Origin: DATAOG01 sp963753685
GTDB lineage: Bacteria > Pseudomonadota > Alphaproteobacteria > Geminicoccales > Geminicoccaceae
Direction: 5' to 3'
Length of the DNA: 64,000 bases
Assembly (NCBI GenBank): GCA_963753685.1
Contig: CAVWDE010000020.1
Location: 367,318-431,317, forward strand
Position 1 is the stretch's first letter; each line of letters opens with the position of its first letter. The translations under genes and the position numbers were made by a program. Of this stretch, positions 9,209-17,006 are shown piece after piece. Under the pieces are notes generated by a model. It was not told the origin of the DNA, made no database searches, and saw only the letters and a list, made by a program, of their open reading frames with translations.

Positions 9209-10211
9209 TCACGCATGGGCCTGAATGCGCTCGATCAGATCGCCGAACCGCTGGCTCCACGCGCCGTATGCCGGCGCCAGGGCGGCGCGGAACGCGGCCT
9301 TGTCCACATCGGCGTTGATCTTCATCCCGGCGCTGATCAGTTCGGCGATCGCCATGTCCTCGCTATCGGTGATTTGCTTGCGTTGGAGCTCTCCGGCCAG
9401 CCGCGCGCTCTCAGCGAATGCCAGCTTGTCGACGTCCGCGAGCCGGTCGTAAGCGGCTCTGGACATGAAGATGATTACGGGCGAATAGGTGTGACCGGTC
9501 AGGCTGAGATACTTTTGGAATTTAATGATTTCTTCTTGGCGTATGGTGTCGATCGTATTCTCTTGAGCATCGAAGACGCCCTGTGCCAGCGCGTCGAAGA
9601 ACGCCCGGTTCCAAAGCGTCGGCGTGACCTCGGCGCCGAGGGTTCGGAAAGCTTCGATCATGATCGGGCTGTTCGGGGTCCGGAGCTTGAGGCCCTTGAC
9701 GTCGTCGGGGGTCCGCACCGGGCGCTTGTTGTTCGTCAGGTGCCGAAAGCCGTTCTCGCTCCAGGCGAGCCCGAGCGCCCCACCGGACTGGGTGTTGGCC
9801 AGGAGGTCGCGGCCGATCGGACCATCGAGCACGGCCCGGGCGTGGTCGTAGTCGCGGAAGATGAACGGCACATCCAGAACCTGCATCTCGGGGAAGCGCA
9901 CGTCGGCGGAGACGGACGCAATGGTGGCCAGATCGAGATCGCCCTTGGCTACGCCATCAAGCAACGCGTGTTCGCCACCCGCCGCGCGCTCCGCGCCCAG
10001 AGCGGCGGTGAGCGCATCGAAGCCGGTGAAGTGCTCGATCTGGTACCGCCCCTCGGTACGTCGCGGCACCTCGTTGGCGAGCATCTCCGAATTCGACGTC
10101 GTACCCGAAGCTGTACACCTTCAGCGTGGTCGCCTGCTGGGCTGCCGCACGGCCGGCGAGCAGCATCGTGCCGCCGGCGAGGAAAGCACGGCGGGTCGTG
10201 GTTGGGGTCAT
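9209..10211 (-). pseudogene. TRAP transporter DctP-family binding protein, frame-broken near the N-terminus
   Basis: The frame starting at 10211 encodes a Tat-type signal (TTTRRAFLAGG) and mature start TTLKVYSFGYDVEF. It then shifts; the main body (MLANEVPRRTEGRYQIEHFTG onward, 291 residues) lies in another frame. One extra base near 10088 accounts for the break, though the link between the first strand and helix also looks several residues shorter than usual. The body has DctP features such as RTPDDVKGLKLRTPNSPI and LDVPFIFRDYDHARAVLDG. It would be a periplasmic carboxylate-type binding protein, but no dctQ or dctM membrane genes are nearby. Confidence 0.75.
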
Positions 10212-10324
10212 GTGCTGCCTCCCCGGCTGGGTTCGCCCGGCAGTGTGATCCTGTTCCGCGCGGCCGGCAACCGCGGCGCGCCGCAGGCGTGCCGGAGGCC
10301 GCGTGAGCGCGGCGACCGGGCTGC

Positions 10325-10461
10325 TTCGGCCACGCGATCTCGGCCAACAGCGCGGCGTGGTCGGACAGCGCGCCGATCGGGCAGGTCCGCAAATTTGCGG
10401 ACCTGCCGGGGTCGAGATCGCCGCGCTCGCCGACGAAGTGTCCGGCCGGCTCGCGCGCTGA
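10325..10461 (+). pseudogene. remnant of the ParA-like gene C-terminus
   Basis: The last codons read EIAALADEVSGRLAR-stop, closely matching EIRSLAEEVLGRLGR-stop of the ParA-like gene at 8329. Upstream, in a shifted frame, FGHAISANSAAWSDSAP aligns with the corresponding FAASIAAGQGVAESAP. No ATPase motifs precede it. Together with the small gene at 10611 it forms a second copy of the ParA-tail/small-gene junction. A 28-base palindrome sits inside it. Confidence 0.55.
10380..10407. repeat. perfect 28-bp palindrome
   Basis: A perfect inverted repeat with 14-base arms and no spacer is centred on AAATTT at 10391-10396; each arm is GGCAGGTCCGCAAA or its complement. It sits in the ParA-tail remnant and interrupts its frame. 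No run of T follows, so it is not a standard terminator. It could be an operator, a fossil insertion, or an assembly artefact. Confidence 0.6.
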
Positions 10462-10610
10462 GCCCGCTGGCCGCGCCAGCGGCCGCCATGCAGCGCTGCG
10501 GTCGGCTGGTGCGGGCGAGCCGGTTGGCGTTGGTCGGCCGCTGACCGCGGGGTGAAAGTCGTGCCGATCGGGTGTAAGAAGGCGCCGGCGATCAGTCGAG
10601 GAGGTGGCGC

Positions 10611-10763
10611 ATGGACCCCTACCAGAGCCGCGGCGGTACCGGCGGCGATCTCGGCCAGCAGGCGAGCAGCTTCGTCGGCAGCCTCCTGACCTATCTCCGG
10701 ACCCGCACCCCGGAGCACTGGCTGTTCTTCGCGCTCGGCGTGATCCTCGGCCTCTTGATCTGA
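10611..10763 (+). CDS. small single-span membrane protein (50 residues)
   Basis: The protein starts MDPYQSRGGTGGDLGQQAS, continues with a short amphipathic stretch, and ends in a membrane-spanning tail after PEHW (LFFALGVILGLLI). A very strong ribosome site, GAGGAGGTG, lies about four bases before the ATG. A damaged copy at 9052 shares the ribosome site and first residues, which supports it as a real gene. Both copies follow a ParA-like gene or its remnant, so an association with that ATPase is likely, but the function is unknown. Confidence 0.7.
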   Translation: MDPYQSRGGTGGDLGQQASSFVGSLLTYLRTRTPEHWLFFALGVILGLLI

Positions 10764-10967
10764 TCCGATCATCCCGGCCGCGCGCCCCCGCCGGCTCCAA
10801 CGCCCGCTCACGCGATGTCTCCGGCACGGAGTCCCACGGTCCCATGGACCCCCCGAACATCGGGTTAACGGGCCATCCTTAAGATGTGGTTAACGTCCCG
10901 CGGCGCCTCCCTTCGTCGGGCTGGGGCGGCGGCAGCGCGTCGGGACCGTCGAGAAGGAACGGCGGCG

Positions 10968-11966
10968 TTACAGCGGCTCGACCTGCACCATGCCCTCGTC
11001 GTCCGCGCGGGCGAGCGGGTTGCAGAGCGGGGTGCCGAACGTGGGCGAGGAGATCTCGAACACGTCGCCGGGCTCGGTCCGGACGCCGGCCGAGAAGCTC
11101 AGCACGGCCGCGCCGATGAAGTGCACATGGACGTCGCCCGGGCGCCGGAACAGCGCGTATTTGAAGTGATGGTGCTCGAGGTTGGCGAGCGTGTGGCTCA
11201 TGTTGGCCTCGCCCGAGAGCCATTCCGCCTGCCAGAGCGGCTCGCCGCCCCGGAGCACGCGGACCGTGCCATGGACATCGTCCGGCAGATCGCCCAGCAG
11301 CACTTCCGGCCCGAAGGCGCAGGGGCGGAGCTTGGAATGGGCAAGGTACAGATAATTCTGGCGCTCGAGCACGTGGTCGGCGAACTCGTTGCCGAGCGCG
11401 TAGCCGACCCGGCGCGGCCGGCCGCCGGCGTCGATCACGTACAGCACCGCGATCTCGGCTTCCTCGCCGCCATCGTGCGCGAAGCCCGGCATCGCGAGCG
11501 GCTGGCCGGTGGCCGCGACGATGCTGCCGTCGCCCTTGTAGAACCACTCCGGCGCCACCCCGATCTGCCCTGGCGCGGGCTTGCCGCCCTCGATCCCGAG
11601 CCGGAACATCTTCATCGAATCGCTGAGCTTGGCCGCGTCGGCGGCCTGCACCTGATGCATCGAATCGCGCGCCTGGGCGCTGCCGATGTGGGTGAGCCCG
11701 GTGCCGGTGATCAGGCAGTGCGCCGGGTCGGGATGATCGAGCGGCGCCAGAAGACGGCCCTCGGCGAGCAGCCCCGCGAGCTCCTGCGGCCGCTCCGCCG
11801 GGGTCCTGGCGGCGAGGTCCGCAAGGCGCTGGCCCCCGTCCATGGCGCTTTGCGCCAGCTCATAGACGCTCGCGACCCCGCGCAGCGCCTCGACCCTCCG
11901 GCCGTCGCCGCTGACCCGGCCGACCCGGCGCTCGCCGGCCGGCGCCACGAACTGCACCAGACGCAT
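10968..11966 (-). CDS. AraD1/GguC-like fumarylacetoacetate-hydrolase-fold protein
   Basis: A 332-residue protein resembling the AraD1/GguC group of the FAH superfamily, which includes sugar-acid dehydratases acting on 2-keto-3-deoxy acids (L-2-keto-3-deoxyarabonate in the named case). The C-terminal half holds the family core, including YALGNEFADHVLERQNYLYLAHSK and PGDVFEISSPTFGTPLCNPL. The start at 11966 gives MRLVQFVAPAGERRVGRV, the normal family N-terminus. No pentose-catabolic genes are adjacent, so the substrate is uncertain. Confidence 0.8.
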   Translation of the reverse strand: MRLVQFVAPAGERRVGRVSGDGRRVEALRGVASVYELAQSAMDGGQRLADLAARTPAERPQELAGLLAEGRLLAPLDHPDPAHCLITGTGLTHIGSAQARDSMHQVQAADAAKLSDSMKMFRLGIEGGKPAPGQIGVAPEWFYKGDGSIVAATGQPLAMPGFAHDGGEEAEIAVLYVIDAGGRPRRVGYALGNEFADHVLERQNYLYLAHSKLRPCAFGPEVLLGDLPDDVHGTVRVLRGGEPLWQAEWLSGEANMSHTLANLEHHHFKYALFRRPGDVHVHFIGAAVLSFSAGVRTEPGDVFEISSPTFGTPLCNPLARADDEGMVQVEPL

Positions 11967-12044
11967 CGCGTTCCGCCTCCCCCAACCGACGCTCGCTCGC
12001 GTCCTCGACTTGACCCTCACCCTGACGCCCCGACCCTCCGGCCG

Positions 12045-12854
12045 TCAAGCGCGTCCGGCCTCGCCGAAGGCGGCGGTCAGGCCGGCAAACCAGTCGAGGG
12101 CCGGCTGCAGCGCCACCACCTCGCCGACGATGATCAGGGTCGGGCCGGCGAGGCGGGGATCGGGGGCCAGCGCCGGCAGGCTCGCGAGCGTGCCGGTCAC
12201 GACCTGCTGGTGCGGGTAGGTGCCGTGCTCGATCAGCGCCGCCGGGGTGGCGGCCGCGAGCCCGTGTTCGATCAGCTGGCGGCAGAGGCTCGCCAGCGCC
12301 TTGATGCCCATGTAGACGACCACGGTCTGGCCGGGCTTGGCGAGCACGCTCCAGTCCAGCTCGAGCTCGCCGTCCCGGGTGTGGCCGGTGACGAAGATCA
12401 GGGTCTCGGCGTGCGCGCGGTGGGTCAAGGGGATGCCGGCGTAGGCGGCGCAGCCGATCGCCGCGGTGATGCCCGGCACCACCTGGAACGGAATCCCGGC
12501 TGCGGCCAACGCCTCCAGCTCCTCGCCGCCGCGCCCGAAGATGAATGGATCGCCGCCCTTGAGGCGGACCACGCGCGCGCCTGCCCGCGCCAGCTCGACC
12601 AAGAGGCGGTTGATCTCGGCCTGGGGGCAGATGTGGCGATCGCGCATCTTGCCAACGAAGATCCGCCGGGTCGCCGCCGGCACCAGGTCGAGCACGTCCG
12701 GGCCGACCAGGCGGTCGTAGACCACCACGTCCGCGCGCCGCAGCAGGCGCAGCGCGCGCAGGGTCAAAAGGTCGGCCGCGCCCGGGCCGGCGCCGACCAG
12801 CCAGACCTCGCCGGTCGGGCGCGCCGGGGCCGACCCTGGAGGCTCGCCGGTCAA
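12045..12854 (-). CDS. cobA: uroporphyrinogen-III C-methyltransferase (SUMT)
   Basis: A stand-alone 269-residue SUMT that uses S-adenosylmethionine to methylate uroporphyrinogen III at C2 and C7, giving precorrin-2 for siroheme or cobalamin. Family motifs in order are VGAGPGAADLLTLRA, VVYDRLV, VGKMRDRHICPQAEIN, VRLKGGDPFIFGRGGEE and PGITAAIGCAAYAGIPLTHR. The likely start is TTG 12854, preceded by GGGAGA at good spacing; no in-frame ATG precedes the first motif. It lacks the CysG oxidase/ferrochelatase domain. Siroheme would serve sulfite or nitrite reductase. Confidence 0.92.
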   Translation of the reverse strand: MTGEPPGSAPARPTGEVWLVGAGPGAADLLTLRALRLLRRADVVVYDRLVGPDVLDLVPAATRRIFVGKMRDRHICPQAEINRLLVELARAGARVVRLKGGDPFIFGRGGEELEALAAAGIPFQVVPGITAAIGCAAYAGIPLTHRAHAETLIFVTGHTRDGELELDWSVLAKPGQTVVVYMGIKALASLCRQLIEHGLAAATPAALIEHGTYPHQQVVTGTLASLPALAPDPRLAGPTLIIVGEVVALQPALDWFAGLTAAFGEAGRA

Positions 12855-12898
12855 GCGACCGTCTCCCTTGGCGTCGCGATCAGAACGAAGCGCGCAGC

Positions 12899-13561
12899 TC
12901 AGCCGGCGTGCTCGTAGATCTCGAAGCGCGCTTCGTCGGTATAGTCGCGGCCCTCCTGGCCGTCGGCGCGATACAGCTCGGTGTCCAGGATCAGCCGGCG
13001 GTCGTCGAAGATCTTCTCGCAGCTGCGGTCGATGAACATGCCGCCGATCGGCGACTTGCCGGCGCCCGGCTTGGCATCGGTGCACTGCCAGCCGTCGCGG
13101 CCGTAGCGGCCCATGACCCGGATGCCGAACAGGAAGGCGCCTTTCTTCTGATAGTAGCGGGCGTCGGGGTCGGTGACGATGCGCAGGCCCTGGACCACGC
13201 CCTGATCGTCGATCAGGAGCGAGGGGATCACCGGATGGCCCGCGACCTTGGTGCCCTCCCACTGATCGCCGAGCTTGGCCAAGGGCGAGGGCGCGAAGGC
13301 GAAGGCGACCTCGTGCAGCCCCCTGGCATCGGCCGCGCAGCGCCCGAACTCGGCCCAGCCGCCGAGCGCCATGCCGGGCTTGGCGCCATCGTTGCCGCAG
13401 GCGAAATCGGTGTAGCCCTCGGCCGGCAGCTCGGCGACCTTGACGCCGACCTTGAGGTCGCGCAGGTCGCCGTTCATCGGATTTTCCGCGGCGCTCACGC
13501 CGAACGCCAGTCCGGCGGCGAGCGCCGCACTGAGGCCCAAGATCGCGGTGCGGATCGTCAT
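12899..13561 (-). CDS. secreted protein of unknown function
   Basis: I do not recognise this 220-residue protein. It has a clear Sec signal peptide (MTIRTAILGLSAALAAGLAFGVSA) and a mature part with several cysteines (FACGN, GRCAADA, WQCTDAK, RSCEKIF) that could form disulfides in the periplasm. The start at 13561 has GGGAGA upstream. It sits just upstream of cobA on the same strand and is divergent from a cytochrome c gene. No enzyme motif was seen. Confidence 0.7.
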   Translation of the reverse strand: MTIRTAILGLSAALAAGLAFGVSAAENPMNGDLRDLKVGVKVAELPAEGYTDFACGNDGAKPGMALGGWAEFGRCAADARGLHEVAFAFAPSPLAKLGDQWEGTKVAGHPVIPSLLIDDQGVVQGLRIVTDPDARYYQKKGAFLFGIRVMGRYGRDGWQCTDAKPGAGKSPIGGMFIDRSCEKIFDDRRLILDTELYRADGQEGRDYTDEARFEIYEHAG

Positions 13562-13717
13562 CGCCGTCTCCCTGCTCCGTCTTACCGACGCCAGCCGCCT
13601 CTGAGCTACGTCCCGGCGGCGCTTTGCCCTGCCCTGCGACCGGCTGCGCCCTTGTCGCTGGCCGGCGGGCATGGTCCCTTATAGGCTGCAGAACGGCAAC
13701 TGGGGAGGCGGCAATCG

Positions 13718-14212
13718 ATGGTTCTGGCAAAGGTTCTGGGCGGCGTCGCCGGTGCGGCGGCCCTGGTGCTCCTGGTGCTCTCGACCAGCGGCGCGCCGTC
13801 GGCTGCCGACCTGGAGCTCGGCAAGCGGGTGTACAAGAAGGCCAACTGCGTCGGCTGTCACAAATGGCATGGCGGCGGCGGCGGCGGCTATGGCGGTGCT
13901 GCCTTGTCGCTGCGCGCGACCGAGCTCGACCGCGACCAGCTGCTCGAGGTCGTGCGTTGCGGCCGCCCCGCCACGCGCATGCCCTATCACGACCGCAACG
14001 CCTATAAGACCGACAGCTGCTACGGCGGCATGACCAAGGCCGACCTCGGCGAGGACTTCCCGGCCCAGGCCGCGATCTTCCTGCGCCCGCCGGAGATCGA
14101 GGCGGTGGTCGACTACGTCCAGCTGCAGCTGCAGGGCAAGGGCGAGCCGACCAAGGCCGACTGCATCGCCTTCTGGGGCGAAGGCGAGCGCCAGTGCGAC
14201 GAGATGAAGTGA
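13718..14212 (+). CDS. periplasmic c-type cytochrome
   Basis: A 164-residue monohaem cytochrome c with an N-terminal signal/anchor (residues 1-30) and one haem site CVGCHK (Cys44, Cys47, His48). A glycine-rich loop follows. Candidate axial methionines are in RMPYHD and GGMTKADLG. Single-haem cytochromes of this size often take electrons from PQQ alcohol dehydrogenases. Two such enzymes lie 3 kb away, separated by what looks like inserted DNA, so a link is possible but unproven. Confidence 0.8.
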   Translation: MVLAKVLGGVAGAAALVLLVLSTSGAPSAADLELGKRVYKKANCVGCHKWHGGGGGGYGGAALSLRATELDRDQLLEVVRCGRPATRMPYHDRNAYKTDSCYGGMTKADLGEDFPAQAAIFLRPPEIEAVVDYVQLQLQGKGEPTKADCIAFWGEGERQCDEMK

Positions 14213-14435
14213 GAGTGGCTGCCAAGGGCGGCGCTCCTATTTTGGTTTGACCTGAGATCCTAATCGCCTGACAGTTGGCCACGCTTCGCCCAACGCGCCA
14301 AGCGGTACGGTCAGGTCATTACTGTCTCTGTACACCCTCTAACGCCTTCAGCGCCAACATACTCGCACCTGAGACCAGAACCACTGCTTTCCGACTAAGG
14401 AATGGATGAGGTTCCTGACTACCGATTATCTCACT

Positions 14436-14981
14436 CTACTTAACAGCATTGCCAAACGTGAGCCCATCGAGCGCGAATGAAACAAGACGCGGTGTGCCAC
14501 GCTCTTCTACAATCATCGATCCAGTAAACGCCGCCGTTGAAGCTACCTCGATCAAGGGCAAACCCGCGGTACTTACCACTCCTCTATACCCGATCTGCAC
14601 AAGTATTGGAGTACTTGGCGCAAGGGTGGTGTACGCGCAACGGTTGGCGTCCTGAACCTGGCAAACTTGAACTCCGCTCACCTTCCAGTCCCCTTCGTTC
14701 ATAATTGCTTCTGCGTTCTGAGGGGTCAATGACCACGAACCCCACGGCCCTCCCACAAGCGCTAGGCTAAGCGGAAAATCCGTGGTGTTCATCGCTCGCA
14801 AGGTCACCGACACCGTTAAGCCGCGTCGATCACTGCCCTCGCCCTGCCACCTCGCTCCCGTTAGCGCTGCCGAAAGGACGCAAATTTGTACCCACTGGTT
14901 ATTGGTACACGCGTCCGGCGCCGCACCACTTCCCGACCGGGAAAGCGCAATCGCAAAGAGTGGCACACACAGCAGAGGCAA
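14436..14981 (-). CDS. secreted protein of unknown function, last gene of the caspase operon
   Basis: About 181 residues with a hydrophobic N-terminal signal ending around SGSGAAPDA and four cysteines in the mature part. I recognise no family. It begins within a few bases of the stop of the caspase-like gene, so it is probably translationally coupled; the start is uncertain and appears to be TTG. The base composition is clearly less GC-rich than the flanking genes, like the rest of this island. Confidence 0.6.
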   Translation of the reverse strand: MPLLCVPLFAIALSRSGSGAAPDACTNNQWVQICVLSAALTGARWQGEGSDRRGLTVSVTLRAMNTTDFPLSLALVGGPWGSWSLTPQNAEAIMNEGDWKVSGVQVCQVQDANRCAYTTLAPSTPILVQIGYRGVVSTAGLPLIEVASTAAFTGSMIVEERGTPRLVSFALDGLTFGNAVK

Positions 14982-14986
14982 CAGGT

Positions 14987-16548
14987 TCAGTCGCCATCGC
15001 GCGTAAACTGGCCCGTTGGACCGTGAGTGTTCTCCGAAGTGACGCCCGCGGAAGCCAGTCCGCTGATGTCGGACGCATAGACGTTGATTGCTTTCATAAT
15101 TCCCGTCGTGGGCTGCGAGAACCTGTACGCCTGTGGCCCCAATTCACGCGTGCATCCGTTCAGGCTCGGCAACGAGACGAGAAGGGAGCCAATAATTGTA
15201 CCTCCTACTGCTTCGCGCCGGGTTTCGTAGGGCTCAATGAAGGTTATTCCTACGCGAATGTGCGGGAGGGTTGTCGTCGTCGCGCCTAGCTCTTGAGCCA
15301 CACGGCTACGAAGATAGGCTGATGGAAACGGTACCGAAGATATCTCTGGGCGTTCGATATCCTCGAATGAGATAGCATCATAGAGCAGGTGGGAGCCGGC
15401 ACTGCTCTTCTGGTTTGCGAAGCTTGGCGCAATAGCAGCGTCTGTGCTTTTTGCGGTTGGTGTACGGGTGGAAGGTTTGGCGATAGATGGTGCATCATTG
15501 GTATGATCGGACGGGCCCTCAGTGACGCCGGCTTCATTCGTTGGTTTGTGATCAGCCGGCTTGCCAAGTCGCCCCATCGCCATCACGGGCATGCCATATT
15601 CAAATTGGCCCTGGTATCGGGCCCCTTCGCTCTCCAGTTTAGCGATCTTGCGCTCGTTCGTAAGGAAAAAGAATTCACCCGTGTTAGCGCGTAGATCTTG
15701 GAGCTGCGGCGTTATGCCGCGCGTCCAGCCAGCGGCGGGCGCTTCGTTAGCCACTCTGGTCTTCACGTACCCGATGAGCTCGCTCAGCGAGACAACGCCG
15801 TCTCTCGGGTAGGCGGTTTCCGCGTCAGCCTCACCACGTATCCCTTGCAGAATGGCATCGGTAAAAATGCTGCCGCCCCAGCGGGAACCCGCGATCGTCT
15901 CCTCTTCGCCAGTCCCAGCGCTGACGATGTGATGCGCTGGCTGGTCAAGTTGACCGAGTTCGAGCTCGCGATGGCCAGACTGGCTTACAGTTCCTGCGAG
16001 ACCACTGAAGCATGCATCGAGCAGAAATAGTGCTTGTTTGGCCTCAAGAAGCGCGTCCCACCGCTGGACGTCCCCCATACTGATCATCGTGGAGTAGCGA
16101 TCTACCGGTGAGTTTGCAAGAGGCAGATAGCCCACATGACCGCCAATTGCGTTGGGTCGCTGCACACCGTGGCCAGACCAATAGAAGAGGAAGCGATCAT
16201 TAGCGTGTATCATGTCTGGCAGAACGTCAACCATCAGTTCTTCGATCCGCGACTTCGTCGCTTTCTCGTCGGTTAACACATGAACATAGTCGAAACCAGC
16301 CTCGTTAATTAGGAAGTCGCGCATCCGGAGCGGATCGTTGGCCGTCGGCAAGGATTGGTAGTCGTCATACCTGCTGATGCCCACCACCAGCGCGTAGCTC
16401 TTGCCGGACCCATGGAGCCCGACAAATTCCGTTAGCAACTGCCCCCAACTTTTCTGTCGGCCGGCTTGGAGTACGCTTGGTCGAGCCCGGCTTGTGCCGC
16501 CGTCGTGGCCAGCACCATCGCTAGCAGCACAACGATGGCAGCACGCAT
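14987..16548 (-). CDS. caspase-like (C14/metacaspase) secreted peptidase, with a one-base frame break
   Basis: The caspase domain is visible in full: ALVVGISRYDDYQSLPTANDP opens it, the catalytic histidine lies in YWSGHGVQ and the catalytic cysteine in LLDACFSG. Calcium- or Arg/Lys-specific metacaspases share this fold. A low-complexity linker rich in T, S and P and a C-terminal region of unknown fold follow. The ATG at 16548 encodes a good signal peptide (MRAAIVVLLAMVLATTAAQA) but in another frame. One missing base in the A4 or G5 run at 16442-16453 joins it to SWGQLLTEFVG, giving 520 residues. It sits between a small membrane protein gene and a secreted protein gene. Confidence 0.8.
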
Positions 16549-16554
16549 GACCCT

Positions 16555-16776
16555 TCACTCTCGCCTCATCGCGCGTAGCTCGACGAACCTTTGAACGAGG
16601 CCAACCAGGGCTGCCGCCAAGCCAACCACGGCTACCGCGAGTGAGATCCACGCGGTCGCCTCCGAATTGTCGCCGTTCATCGGCGTGACCCCACCGGGCG
16701 TTCGCGTGAAGAAGTAGATGATGAGTGCTATCGCTCCCACGACGGCTGCAACAAGGATGTAGCTAGGGCGCTTCAT
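16555..16776 (-). CDS. small two-span membrane protein
   Basis: The 73-residue protein starts MKRPSYILVAAVVGAIALIIYFF and has a second hydrophobic stretch, WISLAVAVVGLAAALVGLVQ, ending in a basic tail. The ribosome site GGGAGGA directly precedes the ATG. It ends six bases before the start of the caspase-like gene and so should be its operon partner. It could be a membrane anchor or regulator for the peptidase, but no family was recognised. Confidence 0.65.
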   Translation of the reverse strand: MKRPSYILVAAVVGAIALIIYFFTRTPGGVTPMNGDNSEATAWISLAVAVVGLAAALVGLVQRFVELRAMRRE

Positions 16777-17006
16777 TCCTCCCTCGCCCCCCGCGGCTCC
16801 ACAAGCCTCTTCATTACGCATCTTAGGTTGGAGAAGCAAGCACCCCCGTGTGCACTGCATGAGGGAGCTCAACTCGGCGCGTAGGCGTTTCCTCAAGCTT
16901 GATGAAGCACGGCCAGCGAGGGGCGCCACCCGAACACCGGACCTGGGGACAAGAACGGGGCGGCGGACCGACGCGCCCCGGTGTCCAGTCGCGGAGCGTT
17001 TTGGCT

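Noticed and set aside
12045..14282. A 745-codon continuous minus-strand frame fusing cobA to upstream sequence
   Set aside because: Only the last 269 codons are SUMT; the upstream part overlaps the cytochrome and secreted-protein genes and has no sense as protein.
14436..16776. A known bacterial caspase defence system
   Set aside because: The peptidase carries an export signal and no sensor, gasdermin or effector partner is recognisable, so a named system cannot be assigned.
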